Assembly: GCA_018266845.1 (NCBI GenBank) | Contig: JAFDZO010000005.1 | Location: forward strand, 66,786 to 104,348 | Direction: 5' to 3' | DNA: 37,563 nt | Source of the DNA: Bacteroidota bacterium | GTDB taxonomy: Bacteria > Bacteroidota > Ignavibacteria > Tepidaquicellales > Tepidaquicellaceae | In this document: positions 6,624 through 16,071 of the stretch, piece by piece | Numbering within the stretch: the stretch's first letter is position 1 | How the letters are laid out: the number at the start of each line of letters is the position of its first letter | Notes under the pieces: generated by a model | Told to the model about the DNA's origin: nothing | Databases searched by the model: none | The model's input: the letters and a program-made list of their open reading frames with translations, nothing else | Translations under genes and position numbers: made by a program

Positions 6624-9449
6624 CTATTTTAGTTGAAATATTCTGCCTGCTACGTTTTTCTCTCCTCTGATTTTCCCTATTGCGCTTTTATAGAACTCAA
6701 GCTTCTTCAAATCTTTTTCTGCATCACCAAAAATAATTATCTCTATTCCCTCATCATACTTTACAAGCAGCTCAATCACACCGTAGGCAGTTCCGTTTTT
6801 ATAAGGAAGGTGGAACTCCTCATCAATTAATATTTCTCTCGCTCTAAGCTTTAACTCATAAAGCATCTCATCAAACTTCAAGATAAGTGATTTCACCTCC
6901 CCGCTCTCGCCGTCAAGTTCCGGTAGAATGTTTATTCCTCCGGCAAGCCGTTTTGCAAGCCTGATAAATTTTTCTCTGTTCTCATCAAAAATAATTTCGT
7001 CAAACTCCCTCTCATAAGCTTGTATTTCATTTTTTAAAAAAATTTTCTCTTCACTTACATGCCTAACTTTTTCAATCGGGAAACCGTTTCCATTAAAAAT
7101 AAAATCTTCTATGGCTTCGATGTTTCCTGCCTCTGAAAGTCCGGTGAAAAATCTTGAGGGTTTTGAAGCGGTGAAATACAGATATTGCTTTGCGCGGGTT
7201 GCTGCTACATAAAACAATCTTCTTTCCTCGTCGTACTCCGGCCTCTTAACTGCGCATAAAGACAAATCGGTTTTCCAGTTATTAAAAACATACTTAAAGC
7301 CGTTTTTCTCGCCAAAGATTTTTTTATTTCTTAGCCCCAGCACATCGTCAAAAATTATGCTGTCGCTTTCGCCTTTAGTGGAAGGAAATATTTTTTGATT
7401 GCAGTTTGCCAATATAACAACAGGGAATTCAAGCCCCTTCGATTTATGAATTGTCATAACCGATACTGCATCTTCCGTATTAACCAACTCTATATCATAT
7501 TCCTGCCTCGCCGATTCCTCAATGGTTTTTACAAGCTCATTCAGCGATAAAAAATCAGCGGACATTAGATTGTTAATTATTGTGATTAACCTGTTGCCGA
7601 TTTCATCCGTCAATTTATTTTTTTTCAGAACTGCCTCTGCTTGCAGAAGAACAGTTTCTTTACCTCTTAATTCATCTAAAAACGAAACAATCTCTTCTGG
7701 AATTTTTTCCGCAGTAAATTTTTCTTCCCCTTTAATAATTTTTGCTATCTGCGCATGAGAATAATTTTCCGCCTCCAGAACAGGTATCCATCCCGAGACA
7801 TCATTTTTATTTATCAATAATTTCAGCCAGGCAAGTACCAATATCCCGTGCTGCGCAGAAAAAATTTCAAGACCTCCCTCGTAATTCATAGGAATATTAT
7901 TCTTCAACGCCTCTCTTTGAAGCTCTAGACCGAAGCTTTTATCCCTCGATAAAACGCATATATCTCTAAAATCAATTTTTCTTTTTGAATTAATTTTTCC
8001 GTATTCATCGAACTCAACTATGAAATATTTTTCATCGCTGACAAGCTCTTTTATTTTATCAAGAATAATTTTTCTTTCCGATTTTTTATCTTCGGCAGAA
8101 TAAAATTTTATTTCCGTCCGCGCCCCGAACTCCTTAGCATTTTTCAACGGGCTTGGGAACAGCTCTTTCACAGCATCTATTCTTATCTCCTCGCTTTCAG
8201 TTCCGTTTACAAAAAGCGTGTGATAACTTAGGTCAAGAATTTCCCGCGAGCTTCTGTAATTTACATCAAGTAAAATTCTTTCCGCATTTTCATAGGAGAA
8301 ATTTATTCTCTGTGTCTCCTCATTTAATTCTTCTATGAAATGAGCTAGTTTTTCTTCAAATAAAATTATGTTTTCAATCGTTGCATTTCTGAATCCGTAA
8401 ATCCCCTGCTTCCAATCGCCCACTCCGCATAAGTTTGCGCTGCCCGATTTATTTTCCTTAGCAAGAAGAAGCATCAGCTTAAACTGTATTTCATCCGTAT
8501 CCTGAAACTCATCAATCATAATGTAATCAAACCTGTTTGCTGCTCTTACGTTTGCGTCGTTTTTTAAAAGCAGGTATGCAAACATCACCATAAAATCGAA
8601 GTTGAGAAGATTTCTTTTTAAAAGAAATTCTATGTAGGAAAAATAAACATCATTCGTAAACTTTATGAGCGAATCCTGCGAACCATCATAAAATATTTTT
8701 TCTTTCAGTTCAGGGTCAGCACACTTCCCCATAAATATTTCATCTTCATCGGGCAAGTCAATGTAAGCATTTGATTTTATCTTCGCGCTGATATTTTTAT
8801 ATAAATCATTCTGCTTCGCTCCTCTCTCACCAATCTCTTCTATGTTTTTTCTATCGAATAGCTCTGCAAATTTTTCATAGTCCCCTTTCAAACGCTGTAA
8901 GTCTTTGCCGTCAAAATTTTTCTTAGAGGGAAAAATCCCTTTGCTCGATAATTTTTTTATTGCTCTGAAAATAACTAAAGGATTTCCCGATGTGCTTTTA
9001 ATTTCGTTATCGTAATTTTTTTCCGCCCGTTTTATAAACTTGTTATAAAACTTTAAAAATATTTTTTCTTCGTAATACTCATCTTCGATTAGACGGAAAT
9101 TGGAAGAAATATTTTCTTTCACTCCGAGAAAAAGCGGAGCGTTCCTGCCGTACATTTTCAATATTTTACTGCAAAACGAATGGAACGTCATTACCGGCGC
9201 ATCTATAAATTCCTGAAAGCCGAGCTTTGCAATTATGCCTGCGTTCTCAGCTTCGTTCAGCACACGAGTTTTCATTTCGTTTGCCGCCTTCACTGTAAAA
9301 GTAACAAGCAAAATATTTTTCGGAGAAAAACCTTTTTCAAGAATTTTCAGATAACGCTTCACAAGAGTATAGGTTTTCCCTGTACCCGCTCCGGCATCAA
9401 TAAGAAAAATTCCTTCGGTGTTGTTAATTATTTTATCCTGGTTGTTCAA
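6624..9449 (-). CDS. AddA-like UvrD-family helicase with degenerate nuclease domain
   Basis: 941 residues. Superfamily 1A helicase motifs are complete: Walker A DAGAGTGKT (18-26), DEFQD (313-317), GDWKQGIYGFR (motif III), TIHKSKGLEFPVV (motif V) and EERRLFYVAATRA (motif VI). This helicase should unwind DNA ends with its AddB-like partner (11106-13760) for recombinational repair. The C-terminal region corresponds to an AddA nuclease domain, but the GxID aspartate is E893 and the DYK triad reads D909-A910-E911, so nuclease activity is probably lost. The start is TTG at 9449, overlapping the TGA of the upstream gene (TTGA), which implies coupled translation. No ATG start is near. Confidence 0.88.
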   Translation of the reverse strand: MNNQDKIINNTEGIFLIDAGAGTGKTYTLVKRYLKILEKGFSPKNILLVTFTVKAANEMKTRVLNEAENAGIIAKLGFQEFIDAPVMTFHSFCSKILKMYGRNAPLFLGVKENISSNFRLIEDEYYEEKIFLKFYNKFIKRAEKNYDNEIKSTSGNPLVIFRAIKKLSSKGIFPSKKNFDGKDLQRLKGDYEKFAELFDRKNIEEIGERGAKQNDLYKNISAKIKSNAYIDLPDEDEIFMGKCADPELKEKIFYDGSQDSLIKFTNDVYFSYIEFLLKRNLLNFDFMVMFAYLLLKNDANVRAANRFDYIMIDEFQDTDEIQFKLMLLLAKENKSGSANLCGVGDWKQGIYGFRNATIENIILFEEKLAHFIEELNEETQRINFSYENAERILLDVNYRSSREILDLSYHTLFVNGTESEEIRIDAVKELFPSPLKNAKEFGARTEIKFYSAEDKKSERKIILDKIKELVSDEKYFIVEFDEYGKINSKRKIDFRDICVLSRDKSFGLELQREALKNNIPMNYEGGLEIFSAQHGILVLAWLKLLINKNDVSGWIPVLEAENYSHAQIAKIIKGEEKFTAEKIPEEIVSFLDELRGKETVLLQAEAVLKKNKLTDEIGNRLITIINNLMSADFLSLNELVKTIEESARQEYDIELVNTEDAVSVMTIHKSKGLEFPVVILANCNQKIFPSTKGESDSIIFDDVLGLRNKKIFGEKNGFKYVFNNWKTDLSLCAVKRPEYDEERRLFYVAATRAKQYLYFTASKPSRFFTGLSEAGNIEAIEDFIFNGNGFPIEKVRHVSEEKIFLKNEIQAYEREFDEIIFDENREKFIRLAKRLAGGINILPELDGESGEVKSLILKFDEMLYELKLRAREILIDEEFHLPYKNGTAYGVIELLVKYDEGIEIIIFGDAEKDLKKLEFYKSAIGKIRGEKNVAGRIFQLK

Positions 9450-10084
9450 AGCTTGATTGTAACCTTATTTATGAAATCCTGATTTGATTGCATCACTTTA
9501 GCAAGGAGATTACCGCAATAATTAAAATAGTTTGAGTTTTTCCCGAAAGTGAATCGTTCATGACTTGTTAAAAATTTCCCTCTGGCAATTGAAACGTGAA
9601 GAAGTGGAAGCACATTAATATTTGAAAAATTGATTTTTGAAATTCTGCTTTGAAACTCACACCCAAGTCTGTCCGTTCTCCAAAAATCCCATCTTTTCTT
9701 TTCAGCTATTGGCTCTGTTGCTCTACGTACAAACTCGAAAGAAAACGAGCCAAATGTAAATATAAAAATAGGCTTGTGTGCATCAATTAAATCTTTTAAA
9801 AACTTAATTTGTCGTTGAATTTTAGTCCAGGCTACATCCTTACATGAGGGTTTATCACTCTTCTTTTTTATCGGATTTCTTTTATAGATTTTATCTTCAT
9901 CGATTCTAAGTTTTCCTTTCGCATAAAATGATTTCTGAATATTGGAAATAATAGGTGTCCATATATTATGAACTGCCGGATGTCTTGCGTCAAACGGAGA
10001 ATCAAGCAACTTATACCAATTTTTAGGTTCAGAATCCCCTAACAACCAAATTGGAAAATGAATATCACCAATTTCGTCTTTCAT
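9446..10084 (-). CDS. Hypothetical protein, possible uracil-DNA-glycosylase fold
   Basis: 212 residues with no domain I can name firmly. An N-terminal strand with a turn (PIWLLGDSEP, 11-20), a central FTFGSFSFEFVRRA (about 109-122), and a later VLPLLHVSIARGKF are arranged like the three landmarks of uracil-DNA glycosylases (GEAPG, the LGxxA helix, HPS). The key residues differ (GDSEP for GEAPG, HVS for HPS). A strongly patterned DARHPAVHNIWTPI segment suggests a conserved family of its own. Its stop overlaps the helicase start, so it belongs to the AddAB operon and may be a DNA-repair or defence accessory. The fold assignment is inference. Confidence 0.6.
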   Translation of the reverse strand: MKDEIGDIHFPIWLLGDSEPKNWYKLLDSPFDARHPAVHNIWTPIISNIQKSFYAKGKLRIDEDKIYKRNPIKKKSDKPSCKDVAWTKIQRQIKFLKDLIDAHKPIFIFTFGSFSFEFVRRATEPIAEKKRWDFWRTDRLGCEFQSRISKINFSNINVLPLLHVSIARGKFLTSHERFTFGKNSNYFNYCGNLLAKVMQSNQDFINKVTIKL

Positions 10085-10116
10085 AATTTAATATATAGTA
10101 TTTTTCAAAAAATTCA

Positions 10117-10626
10117 CTACCTCTCCAGCATCATAAGCTTCTGGTCGTAATATCTCTCTCCGTCTTTAAAATATTTTTTCTGGCAGCCGTATTCTTCAAA
10201 TCCGAGGCGTTCGTACAATTTTATTGCAGAAGTATTTTCAGATACAACTCCAAGTGTTATCACATCTATAGTTTCATCTGCAAAGATTTTTTCAATCATA
10301 AATTTTAAAAGATTAAACGAAACATTTTTTCCTCTGTACTCCGGCTTAGTAAAGACCTGAACCAGCAAAACTTTATGTCGAACTTTAATTCCCTTCTCGC
10401 GGGTATAACCGCAAATGGCAATTAACTCTTCACTGTTAAATGCTCCGAATATTTTTGCATTCGCATCAGAATTTTTTATCGCAGTTTCAAAAAACAATTC
10501 AGGCAAAACGGATTGCTCTTCATAGGTAGAGCCGAAATTTTCAGCAGCGTTCTTTAAGCACTCAAAACGAATCTCTCTGTACTTTTTGTTTTCTGAGGGG
10601 AAAAGTTCTCTGTAAGTTATATTCAT
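10117..10626 (-). CDS. GNAT family N-acetyltransferase
   Basis: Using the ATG at 10626 (MNITYRELF) the protein is 169 residues; a longer frame to 10671 would only overlap the upstream gene. It shows the GNAT core: a beta strand with VLLVQVFTKPEYRGKNVSFN (motif A, acetyl-CoA pyrophosphate loop RGKNVS) and the C-terminal SENTSAIKLYERLGF (motif B). Its ATG overlaps the stop of the preceding GNAT gene (TAATG), giving translational coupling. The substrate cannot be read from sequence; GNATs acetylate amines on proteins, antibiotics or small metabolites. Confidence 0.85.
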   Translation of the reverse strand: MNITYRELFPSENKKYREIRFECLKNAAENFGSTYEEQSVLPELFFETAIKNSDANAKIFGAFNSEELIAICGYTREKGIKVRHKVLLVQVFTKPEYRGKNVSFNLLKFMIEKIFADETIDVITLGVVSENTSAIKLYERLGFEEYGCQKKYFKDGERYYDQKLMMLER

Positions 10627-11072
10627 TAAAATTGATATTTTAATTTCGGACCTGTGAATACAAATCCGCATTTTTCATAGAAGGAAACAGTTCTTTTCCA
10701 TCTTTCTTCGGTCGGAGCTGTAACATCAATCCGTTTCCATTTTTTTTCAATAGCAATTTCCTTTGCTTTGTTTACCAGCAATTCGCCTGCTTGCTTCGAG
10801 CGGTATTCGGGCAGCATATACATTTCATCTATCACTCCGTACTTCCCTCCCGCATAAATTGACTGCGATTCAGTGAGAGTCAGCAGACCGATGAATTTCT
10901 CATTATCTTCAATAAGAAATACTTGAGTTTTGCCGTTATTCATCATTGAGGAAATTAACTCGTCAGTAAGGAATACAATAGATTCCTGCTCTTCGCCAAG
11001 CTCTATATACAACTCCGATAAAAAAAATTTTATCAAACCTGTATTAGTAATATTAGCTTCTACAACTTTCAA
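10626..11072 (-). CDS. GNAT family N-acetyltransferase
   Basis: 148 residues with a full GNAT fold: VIDEMYMLPEYRSKQAGELL (motif A with the R-x-x-x-A-G acetyl-CoA loop) and the terminal RTVSFYEKCGFVFTG (motif B). Only about 34 bp separate it from the AddB-like gene, and its stop overlaps the next GNAT start. The two GNATs differ enough in sequence to be separate acquisitions or an old duplication. They sit inside the addB-addA operon rather than beside it. Confidence 0.87.
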   Translation of the reverse strand: MKVVEANITNTGLIKFFLSELYIELGEEQESIVFLTDELISSMMNNGKTQVFLIEDNEKFIGLLTLTESQSIYAGGKYGVIDEMYMLPEYRSKQAGELLVNKAKEIAIEKKWKRIDVTAPTEERWKRTVSFYEKCGFVFTGPKLKYQF

Positions 11073-11105
11073 TTTGAAATCTGATGTTTAAAATTTGAAA
11101 TTAAT

Positions 11106-13760
11106 TCAGTTCCATAATAAATTCCCTCTGCAAATATTCAGGTAATCGCACTCCTTGCAGATTTGGTTGCTCTCAAATATTGGCATAGCAGGGAAATTAT
11201 TTTTTCTATAGGAGTTTAGTTCAGTTAATTTTTGTTTAACAAAGTCAATAAACTTCTTAACATCATCTTTAAAAATCAATCCCTCGTTTGAGCGGATTTT
11301 ATAAAAAACCTCACATGCTTTTTTCAATTCGTCAAGATAAGTTCTCTCTTCTTTTTTCCTAAAAGACTTGTAATCAAATCCTGCTCTTGCAAGCGCTGCG
11401 TGAAGCTCGCGGCACAAATTTGCTGCTGTAGAATCCTTATCAAAAAAATTTATTTTGCTCAAGTCTATATCATCAAATATTTCTTTATACTCCTGAAATG
11501 AAAGCGCTTCAAAATATTTTTTTGCATCCTTTGTAGAATTTTCTCTGGCATAGTAATAACAATTTTCCGTTTGCAGATACTGGATAAAATCCAAATCTAT
11601 ATAGGTAAACTCCGTAAGGTTATCTTCGGTCTTTAGCCTTTCATCAACAATATTTTTTCTATTGGCAAGAACGTAGTTGTAAATAAACTTTAACTCTTTT
11701 TCCGATGGATTTTCATTTTTCAGCGCAGCAAGATATGAAACTGCCTGAAAATCAAAATCAGCATCTTCAGCTTCAATAATGTAATCTATATTTATCAGCG
11801 CAGGCAAATCTCTTTTTGTATAACGGATGCTTCCGCTTTTGTAGTCCACCAGAATATTTTTTCCCCTCAAATCAGCCCTGCCTTTAAGTATGAAATCTTT
11901 TGATAAATCTTTTTCCGTGAAATCAAAAATTTTCTTTTGCCTGAAATTTTCCATTAACTCGTTATCGGTTTTCACATCGTGTTCTAAAGCAATTTTCTCT
12001 ACGGGATTTTTATCAAGAAAATCACAAACATTGTTCAGCGCTATTTTAAAATTTGTTCTTTCTATTTCCGTTTCCGATTTTGTAATCACGCGGGAATATT
12101 TTTCAAGAATAAAATCAAGAATTTTTCTCGCATTCGATTTACAAAACTCCGGGTGATGAAAATAAAACTCCGCAAACTGGTGTATAAGATTTCCTTTTAA
12201 AAAATGCGGAGCATCTCTTTGAGGCATTAACGTATCGTAAAAATATCTTGCGGGGCATAGCATAAACCTTTTTAAAGGAGTTGGGGCAATGCTTGTGATT
12301 TCTTCCTGCTCGTTTTCATTTTCACCTGTATATTTTTTGTTTTCCTCAACAAAGGCATCATCATGAATAAAAACAGGATTGAAAATTTTATCCGTGAAAA
12401 GAGAAACAGTCCTGCTCTCTGCAATCGAAAAATAAGGGGCAGGAATAACCTGCGCATTATCTTTTACCTGCTGCGCGAAGTAAAGGCGCTCGCTTCCCTG
12501 CTGAAGAAGCGTAGTGAACTTTCCGAAATTAATTTTATCTTCCTTTGCTTTATCAATATAGATTTTTTCGTTTGCCGAAACTGACCAGCTTTCATCAAGA
12601 CCCAGATAAAAGATTATTTCCCTGTTAATGAAGGCAGAATTTTTTGCATCAACAAAAAGAACTCCCTTCTTTTTTGAAGGAAGCTCTAAGTCAAAATTCT
12701 CAAGAATGTATTTTAACTGAATTAAGTTCTCCTCTGAAATTTTTTCATCCGTGAAATTTATTTTAGAAAGAAGCAAAATAAAATGATGCAGCTCGGGACA
12801 ATCAAATTTTTCGATAAGCTCGTTTGTCAATTCCTTAAAAGAAAATTTTCCCGCATCATTCATCAGCTTGAAAAGCAGCTTCAGCTTTTTATCTTTTGAA
12901 GAATTTACAACAGACTCGAAATTGTAATCATCACTTTTTGTATCAACTTCAAAACGGAAAAACTTACCCGCCTCTTTAAAATCTTTTGCCTGAAGCAAAT
13001 CAAGCCCGAAAGAATTTTCAATAAGGTTCAGCATAAATCTTACAGTAAGAGTATCTGCAAGTGATGTTTTCACCAATACATCAATTCCTTCTTCCTTTAG
13101 TCTTGTCTGCAATAAAACATTATAACCGGAAGACGGCTCAAGAACAATTGCCGCGTGATTCATATTCTCACGCGTAATCAGGCGCGTGGTGTTATCAATC
13201 AGCGCTTTTGTGCTGCTGAAGATGTAGGTTTTTCCCGGAGAAAAATCTTCACCTTTAAATATGTTTATTTCGTTAAATGGTTTTTTGGGAAGAACTTGGA
13301 GGTCAAGCTCGTTAAAAAACTCTCTGCCAATCACTGCGATATTTTTTTCATTAAAAAAATTTTCATCAAAGCTCTGCATAGCAAGCTCAATCATAGGAAA
13401 TTTTTCAAAATATGGCAGCAGTTCTTTTGCTTCATCGGAAAGATGAATTTCTGTAAGTTCAAGAAGACCCGACTGGTTCCAGACACTCAGAATGTTTTCA
13501 GTAAGCGCATGAATAAGCCGGAAGTTTTTTCCGGTTTCCTTTGAAACGGCGTTTACAAATTCAAACTTTGAATATATCTTAGGAAAATTTACGATGGAAA
13601 ATTTTTGAGCAAGACGGCGCGGAGTCGAAGCAAATATGCCGAGGCAAGGAGTATCAACAAGGCGGTTCAATCCGTCTGCAAGAGATGCATCAACGGTAAG
13701 CGCGAGGTCGTAATTTTTTACCTCGCTGTAGAGTTCATAAATTGATTTAACTTTCTGCAT
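11106..13760 (-). CDS. AddB-like PD-(D/E)XK nuclease with iron-sulfur cysteines
   Basis: 884 residues, the partner of the AddA-like helicase downstream. The N-terminal part is a helicase-like fold without Walker A, as in AddB. The C-terminal nuclease has GRADLR (627-632, D630), then VDYKSG (D639, K641), the intact D...D-x-K catalytic set. Four cysteines that frame the nuclease, C502 (FMLCPARYF) and C868, C871, C877 (ICKECDYLNIC), match the 4Fe-4S staple of AddB/Cas4-type nucleases. It should cut the strand(s) at double-strand breaks while the complex translocates. As the AddA nuclease looks dead, this is probably the only active nuclease of the complex. First gene of the operon. Confidence 0.87.
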   Translation of the reverse strand: MQKVKSIYELYSEVKNYDLALTVDASLADGLNRLVDTPCLGIFASTPRRLAQKFSIVNFPKIYSKFEFVNAVSKETGKNFRLIHALTENILSVWNQSGLLELTEIHLSDEAKELLPYFEKFPMIELAMQSFDENFFNEKNIAVIGREFFNELDLQVLPKKPFNEINIFKGEDFSPGKTYIFSSTKALIDNTTRLITRENMNHAAIVLEPSSGYNVLLQTRLKEEGIDVLVKTSLADTLTVRFMLNLIENSFGLDLLQAKDFKEAGKFFRFEVDTKSDDYNFESVVNSSKDKKLKLLFKLMNDAGKFSFKELTNELIEKFDCPELHHFILLLSKINFTDEKISEENLIQLKYILENFDLELPSKKKGVLFVDAKNSAFINREIIFYLGLDESWSVSANEKIYIDKAKEDKINFGKFTTLLQQGSERLYFAQQVKDNAQVIPAPYFSIAESRTVSLFTDKIFNPVFIHDDAFVEENKKYTGENENEQEEITSIAPTPLKRFMLCPARYFYDTLMPQRDAPHFLKGNLIHQFAEFYFHHPEFCKSNARKILDFILEKYSRVITKSETEIERTNFKIALNNVCDFLDKNPVEKIALEHDVKTDNELMENFRQKKIFDFTEKDLSKDFILKGRADLRGKNILVDYKSGSIRYTKRDLPALINIDYIIEAEDADFDFQAVSYLAALKNENPSEKELKFIYNYVLANRKNIVDERLKTEDNLTEFTYIDLDFIQYLQTENCYYYARENSTKDAKKYFEALSFQEYKEIFDDIDLSKINFFDKDSTAANLCRELHAALARAGFDYKSFRKKEERTYLDELKKACEVFYKIRSNEGLIFKDDVKKFIDFVKQKLTELNSYRKNNFPAMPIFESNQICKECDYLNICRGNLLWN

Positions 13761-13947
13761 TTTCCAATTGCAATTTACTCGAAAAATACAGGAAAGTTAA
13801 ATCAAAAAATTATCGTGAAGTGGGAAAATTAGTTGGCAGCTATAAGTTGGTAGTTGTTAGTTGTCAGTTAATAGTTAGTACGGTTTTAAAAATGTCAATG
13901 TTCAGTTTTTACTTAATTTGAGTTTATTATTTAACTATTAAATATAC
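13761..13947. other. Spacer between AddAB operon and prophage block
   Basis: 187 bp without a gene. It contains a low-complexity run of the words GTTGGTAGTTGTTAGTTGTC (about 13844-13870) and AT-rich sequence. It marks the change from chromosomal repair genes to phage genes, so a phage end may lie here. No direct-repeat attachment site can be defined because the other end is not in the window. Confidence 0.5.
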
Positions 13948-14880
13948 CTACTTATAATTCTGCACAACACTGCCGTAAATATCAGAACCGATGCGGCGGA
14001 ATGTATAAACATCTACGTGAGCGCCCGTCGTCTGAACGGGGGTAGAGTTTCCGGGCCAATAAATGGAAAGACCATCTAAGGAAGACCAGGAAGCCGTGTA
14101 GTTTCCGGCTGTGTTAGTAACTGCAAATGTTATCGTCTGCCCGTCGCTTATTCCCGATATTTTGAAAGCCGTATTCGCCGAAAGCGTTTTAGTAAATATT
14201 GTTGCAGAGTCTGCATGTAGCGTATCATTTGCGACAGTTACAGGCGTGTAGCTCAAAGTGCCGGTAATATTCAGCTTTGTTTTTACAGTCATGCCTTCCG
14301 TGATGAATCCCCCGTGCGAAACAACCGGAGCATTTATATCAAGCATGCCGTTATTATTCCACAGTGAAATCTGGTCCGCGCCGGAATAAATTTTTATTTT
14401 GTTTGAGTCGTTATCAATTGAAACCCTCTTCACGCCCTTTGAATAAAAGTCGTAATGGTCTGCCATCCAAGACCCATCGTTTGTTACCTGAAAAAGAGTT
14501 GTGCCGCCAATATTCAGATTAAAAGTTGAAGCTGAATTAAGAGTATCAAAATTTTGAGTTCTGCTCCAGTAATTTTCACCTGTCAGTGTTCCAAACACGT
14601 CTTTTAAGTTTTCATCATTGATATAATAACTAGCGGCATTTAATGAAGTAAAAGAACCAATGCCATTGGATACTACATTGCTCTGAAATAGAGCGCTGCC
14701 TGTAACGGTTAAATCTTCTAATACTGAAAAGTTTTTTAAAATCCGGGTGTTTTTATCTATTGTGAGCTGATTAGAACTATCTCTTAAAGTCGTTGACCCG
14801 ATTCGTTCAATTGCTTTTAGCTGGGCAAAAGAATTTTGTGAAAAATATAATACGAATAATAAAACTATAATTTTTTTCAT
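13948..14880 (-). CDS. Secreted phage fibre-like protein
   Basis: 310 residues. A typical Sec signal peptide (MKKIIVLLFVLYFSQNSFA, cut before Q20) is followed by beta-rich, low-complexity fibre sequence: repeated short strands with N/T/S-rich turns, a module NYWSRTQNFDTLNSASTFN and a strand-turn pattern GGTTLFQVTNDGSW resembling fibre knobs (NGGxxLFxVxxDG). The C-terminal part (from about 215) resembles a small beta-sandwich. It is last in the tail-gene order, where receptor-binding fibres lie. A signal peptide on a virion fibre is odd; it may instead be exported by the lysogen or be a captured cell-surface gene. No catalytic motif seen. Confidence 0.7.
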   Translation of the reverse strand: MKKIIVLLFVLYFSQNSFAQLKAIERIGSTTLRDSSNQLTIDKNTRILKNFSVLEDLTVTGSALFQSNVVSNGIGSFTSLNAASYYINDENLKDVFGTLTGENYWSRTQNFDTLNSASTFNLNIGGTTLFQVTNDGSWMADHYDFYSKGVKRVSIDNDSNKIKIYSGADQISLWNNNGMLDINAPVVSHGGFITEGMTVKTKLNITGTLSYTPVTVANDTLHADSATIFTKTLSANTAFKISGISDGQTITFAVTNTAGNYTASWSSLDGLSIYWPGNSTPVQTTGAHVDVYTFRRIGSDIYGSVVQNYK

Positions 14881-14895
14881 TTTATTAAATTTTGT

Positions 14896-16068
14896 TTATT
14901 GTTCAATAGGTACATTTAGCGTATAGTCCGAAATAATACTTAAAGCGGGAATGACTGTGTAATCCGTTGCTCCGTTGTAATGCGCCTCGTCCGTGATTGC
15001 AGGCGGCACTCTGAACGTGCAGCCGATAATATCCGTGAAGATATTGCTTCCGTCTTTATCTGCCGTGAAATTAATTCCGTCAGGAGAAATTATATTACAC
15101 CTTTCAAGCAAGCCGCCGCGGACGGTAAAATTTTTAAAATGGTAAATTGTGCAGTTGATGAATTTTACGTTTGTCCAGATACGCGCGCTTCCGCTGCCTC
15201 CGCTATATTCTCCCGCTCCCAGAAGAACTGTTGCATTTTCGATTGTTACTTTTTCGGAAGAGTTTACATTGGGAAAGCTTATCACAATGCCTCTATCTGC
15301 TGCGATAAGATTCACGAAGCTCTTCATGCACTGATAAGCAGGCGCGATGAAATTTGTATTGTTGCCCATACCCTGTATGAAACATTTGCAGATATTATTT
15401 ACAGAGGGAGAGCTGAATGCCGTAACAGCACTTTGAATATCGGGATAAACTTTACCTGCCTGCGCGCCGATACCCGGAGCCACTCTTAAAAAATTTGGCG
15501 ACTCTGCATAACCTTGGATATGTGCTATTTTATATTCGAGTCTTGCATTAGTTATTAAATTATTAGGAGTGGAGTCTAAATCCGGGTCGGCATAATCAGT
15601 TGCTATAGGCGCAACAATTGTTGTTACCTGCTGAAATGTATTTATACCAGTGAAAATATTATTTGCCGATAAACCTGCTTTGGCGGCAAGACCTGTAGAA
15701 ATTGAAGAATTTATGTTACTCAAATCTGTCGCAAGTCCGCTTACTTTAGATTGAGGAATATCATTTGGAAGACGGTCTTTATGTATGGTACCTGAAGTAA
15801 TTTCTTCGCCCCTTACATTACCGTCAAAGTAATGCCTATAGCCGCCTGAACCGTCTCCAAGAATTTTTGGCATCAGGGAATCACCGTTATAAAACTTATA
15901 ACTTCCGTTTGGCAGATTTTTTACTTCATAACAGCCTTCCCCTATATGAACAGCCGGATAGTATTCGTTTGTCTGTACATTTAGCAGACGCAAATTGGTC
16001 AATGTAGTATCTGGTTTATAAACTCCATCAACTACCTGCCCGATTGAAAAGATTTCTCTTGATGGCAT
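14896..16068 (-). CDS. Tail fibre / tailspike-like protein with probable beta-helix
   Basis: 390 residues. The first 70 residues form a small domain (YYPAVHIGEGCYEVKNLPNG) like an appendage domain that attaches to the tail tip. Then comes a short helical neck (about 105-140, LATDLSNINSSISTGLAAKA) with the fibre phrase NIFTGINTFQQV. From about 195 to the end the sequence has the rung pattern of a right-handed beta-helix (VKFINCTIYHFKNFTVRGG, GGLLERCNIISPDGINF), as in tailspikes that bind or cleave surface sugars. No signal peptide. It lies between the tail-tip genes and the secreted fibre gene, as expected for a receptor-binding protein. Confidence 0.75.
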   Translation of the reverse strand: MPSREIFSIGQVVDGVYKPDTTLTNLRLLNVQTNEYYPAVHIGEGCYEVKNLPNGSYKFYNGDSLMPKILGDGSGGYRHYFDGNVRGEEITSGTIHKDRLPNDIPQSKVSGLATDLSNINSSISTGLAAKAGLSANNIFTGINTFQQVTTIVAPIATDYADPDLDSTPNNLITNARLEYKIAHIQGYAESPNFLRVAPGIGAQAGKVYPDIQSAVTAFSSPSVNNICKCFIQGMGNNTNFIAPAYQCMKSFVNLIAADRGIVISFPNVNSSEKVTIENATVLLGAGEYSGGSGSARIWTNVKFINCTIYHFKNFTVRGGLLERCNIISPDGINFTADKDGSNIFTDIIGCTFRVPPAITDEAHYNGATDYTVIPALSIISDYTLNVPIEQ

Positions 16069-16071
16069 ATT

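Noticed and set aside
13761..13947. Phage attachment site (attL)
   Set aside because: The boundary is plausible, but no tRNA or direct-repeat partner can be shown because the other phage end is outside the window.
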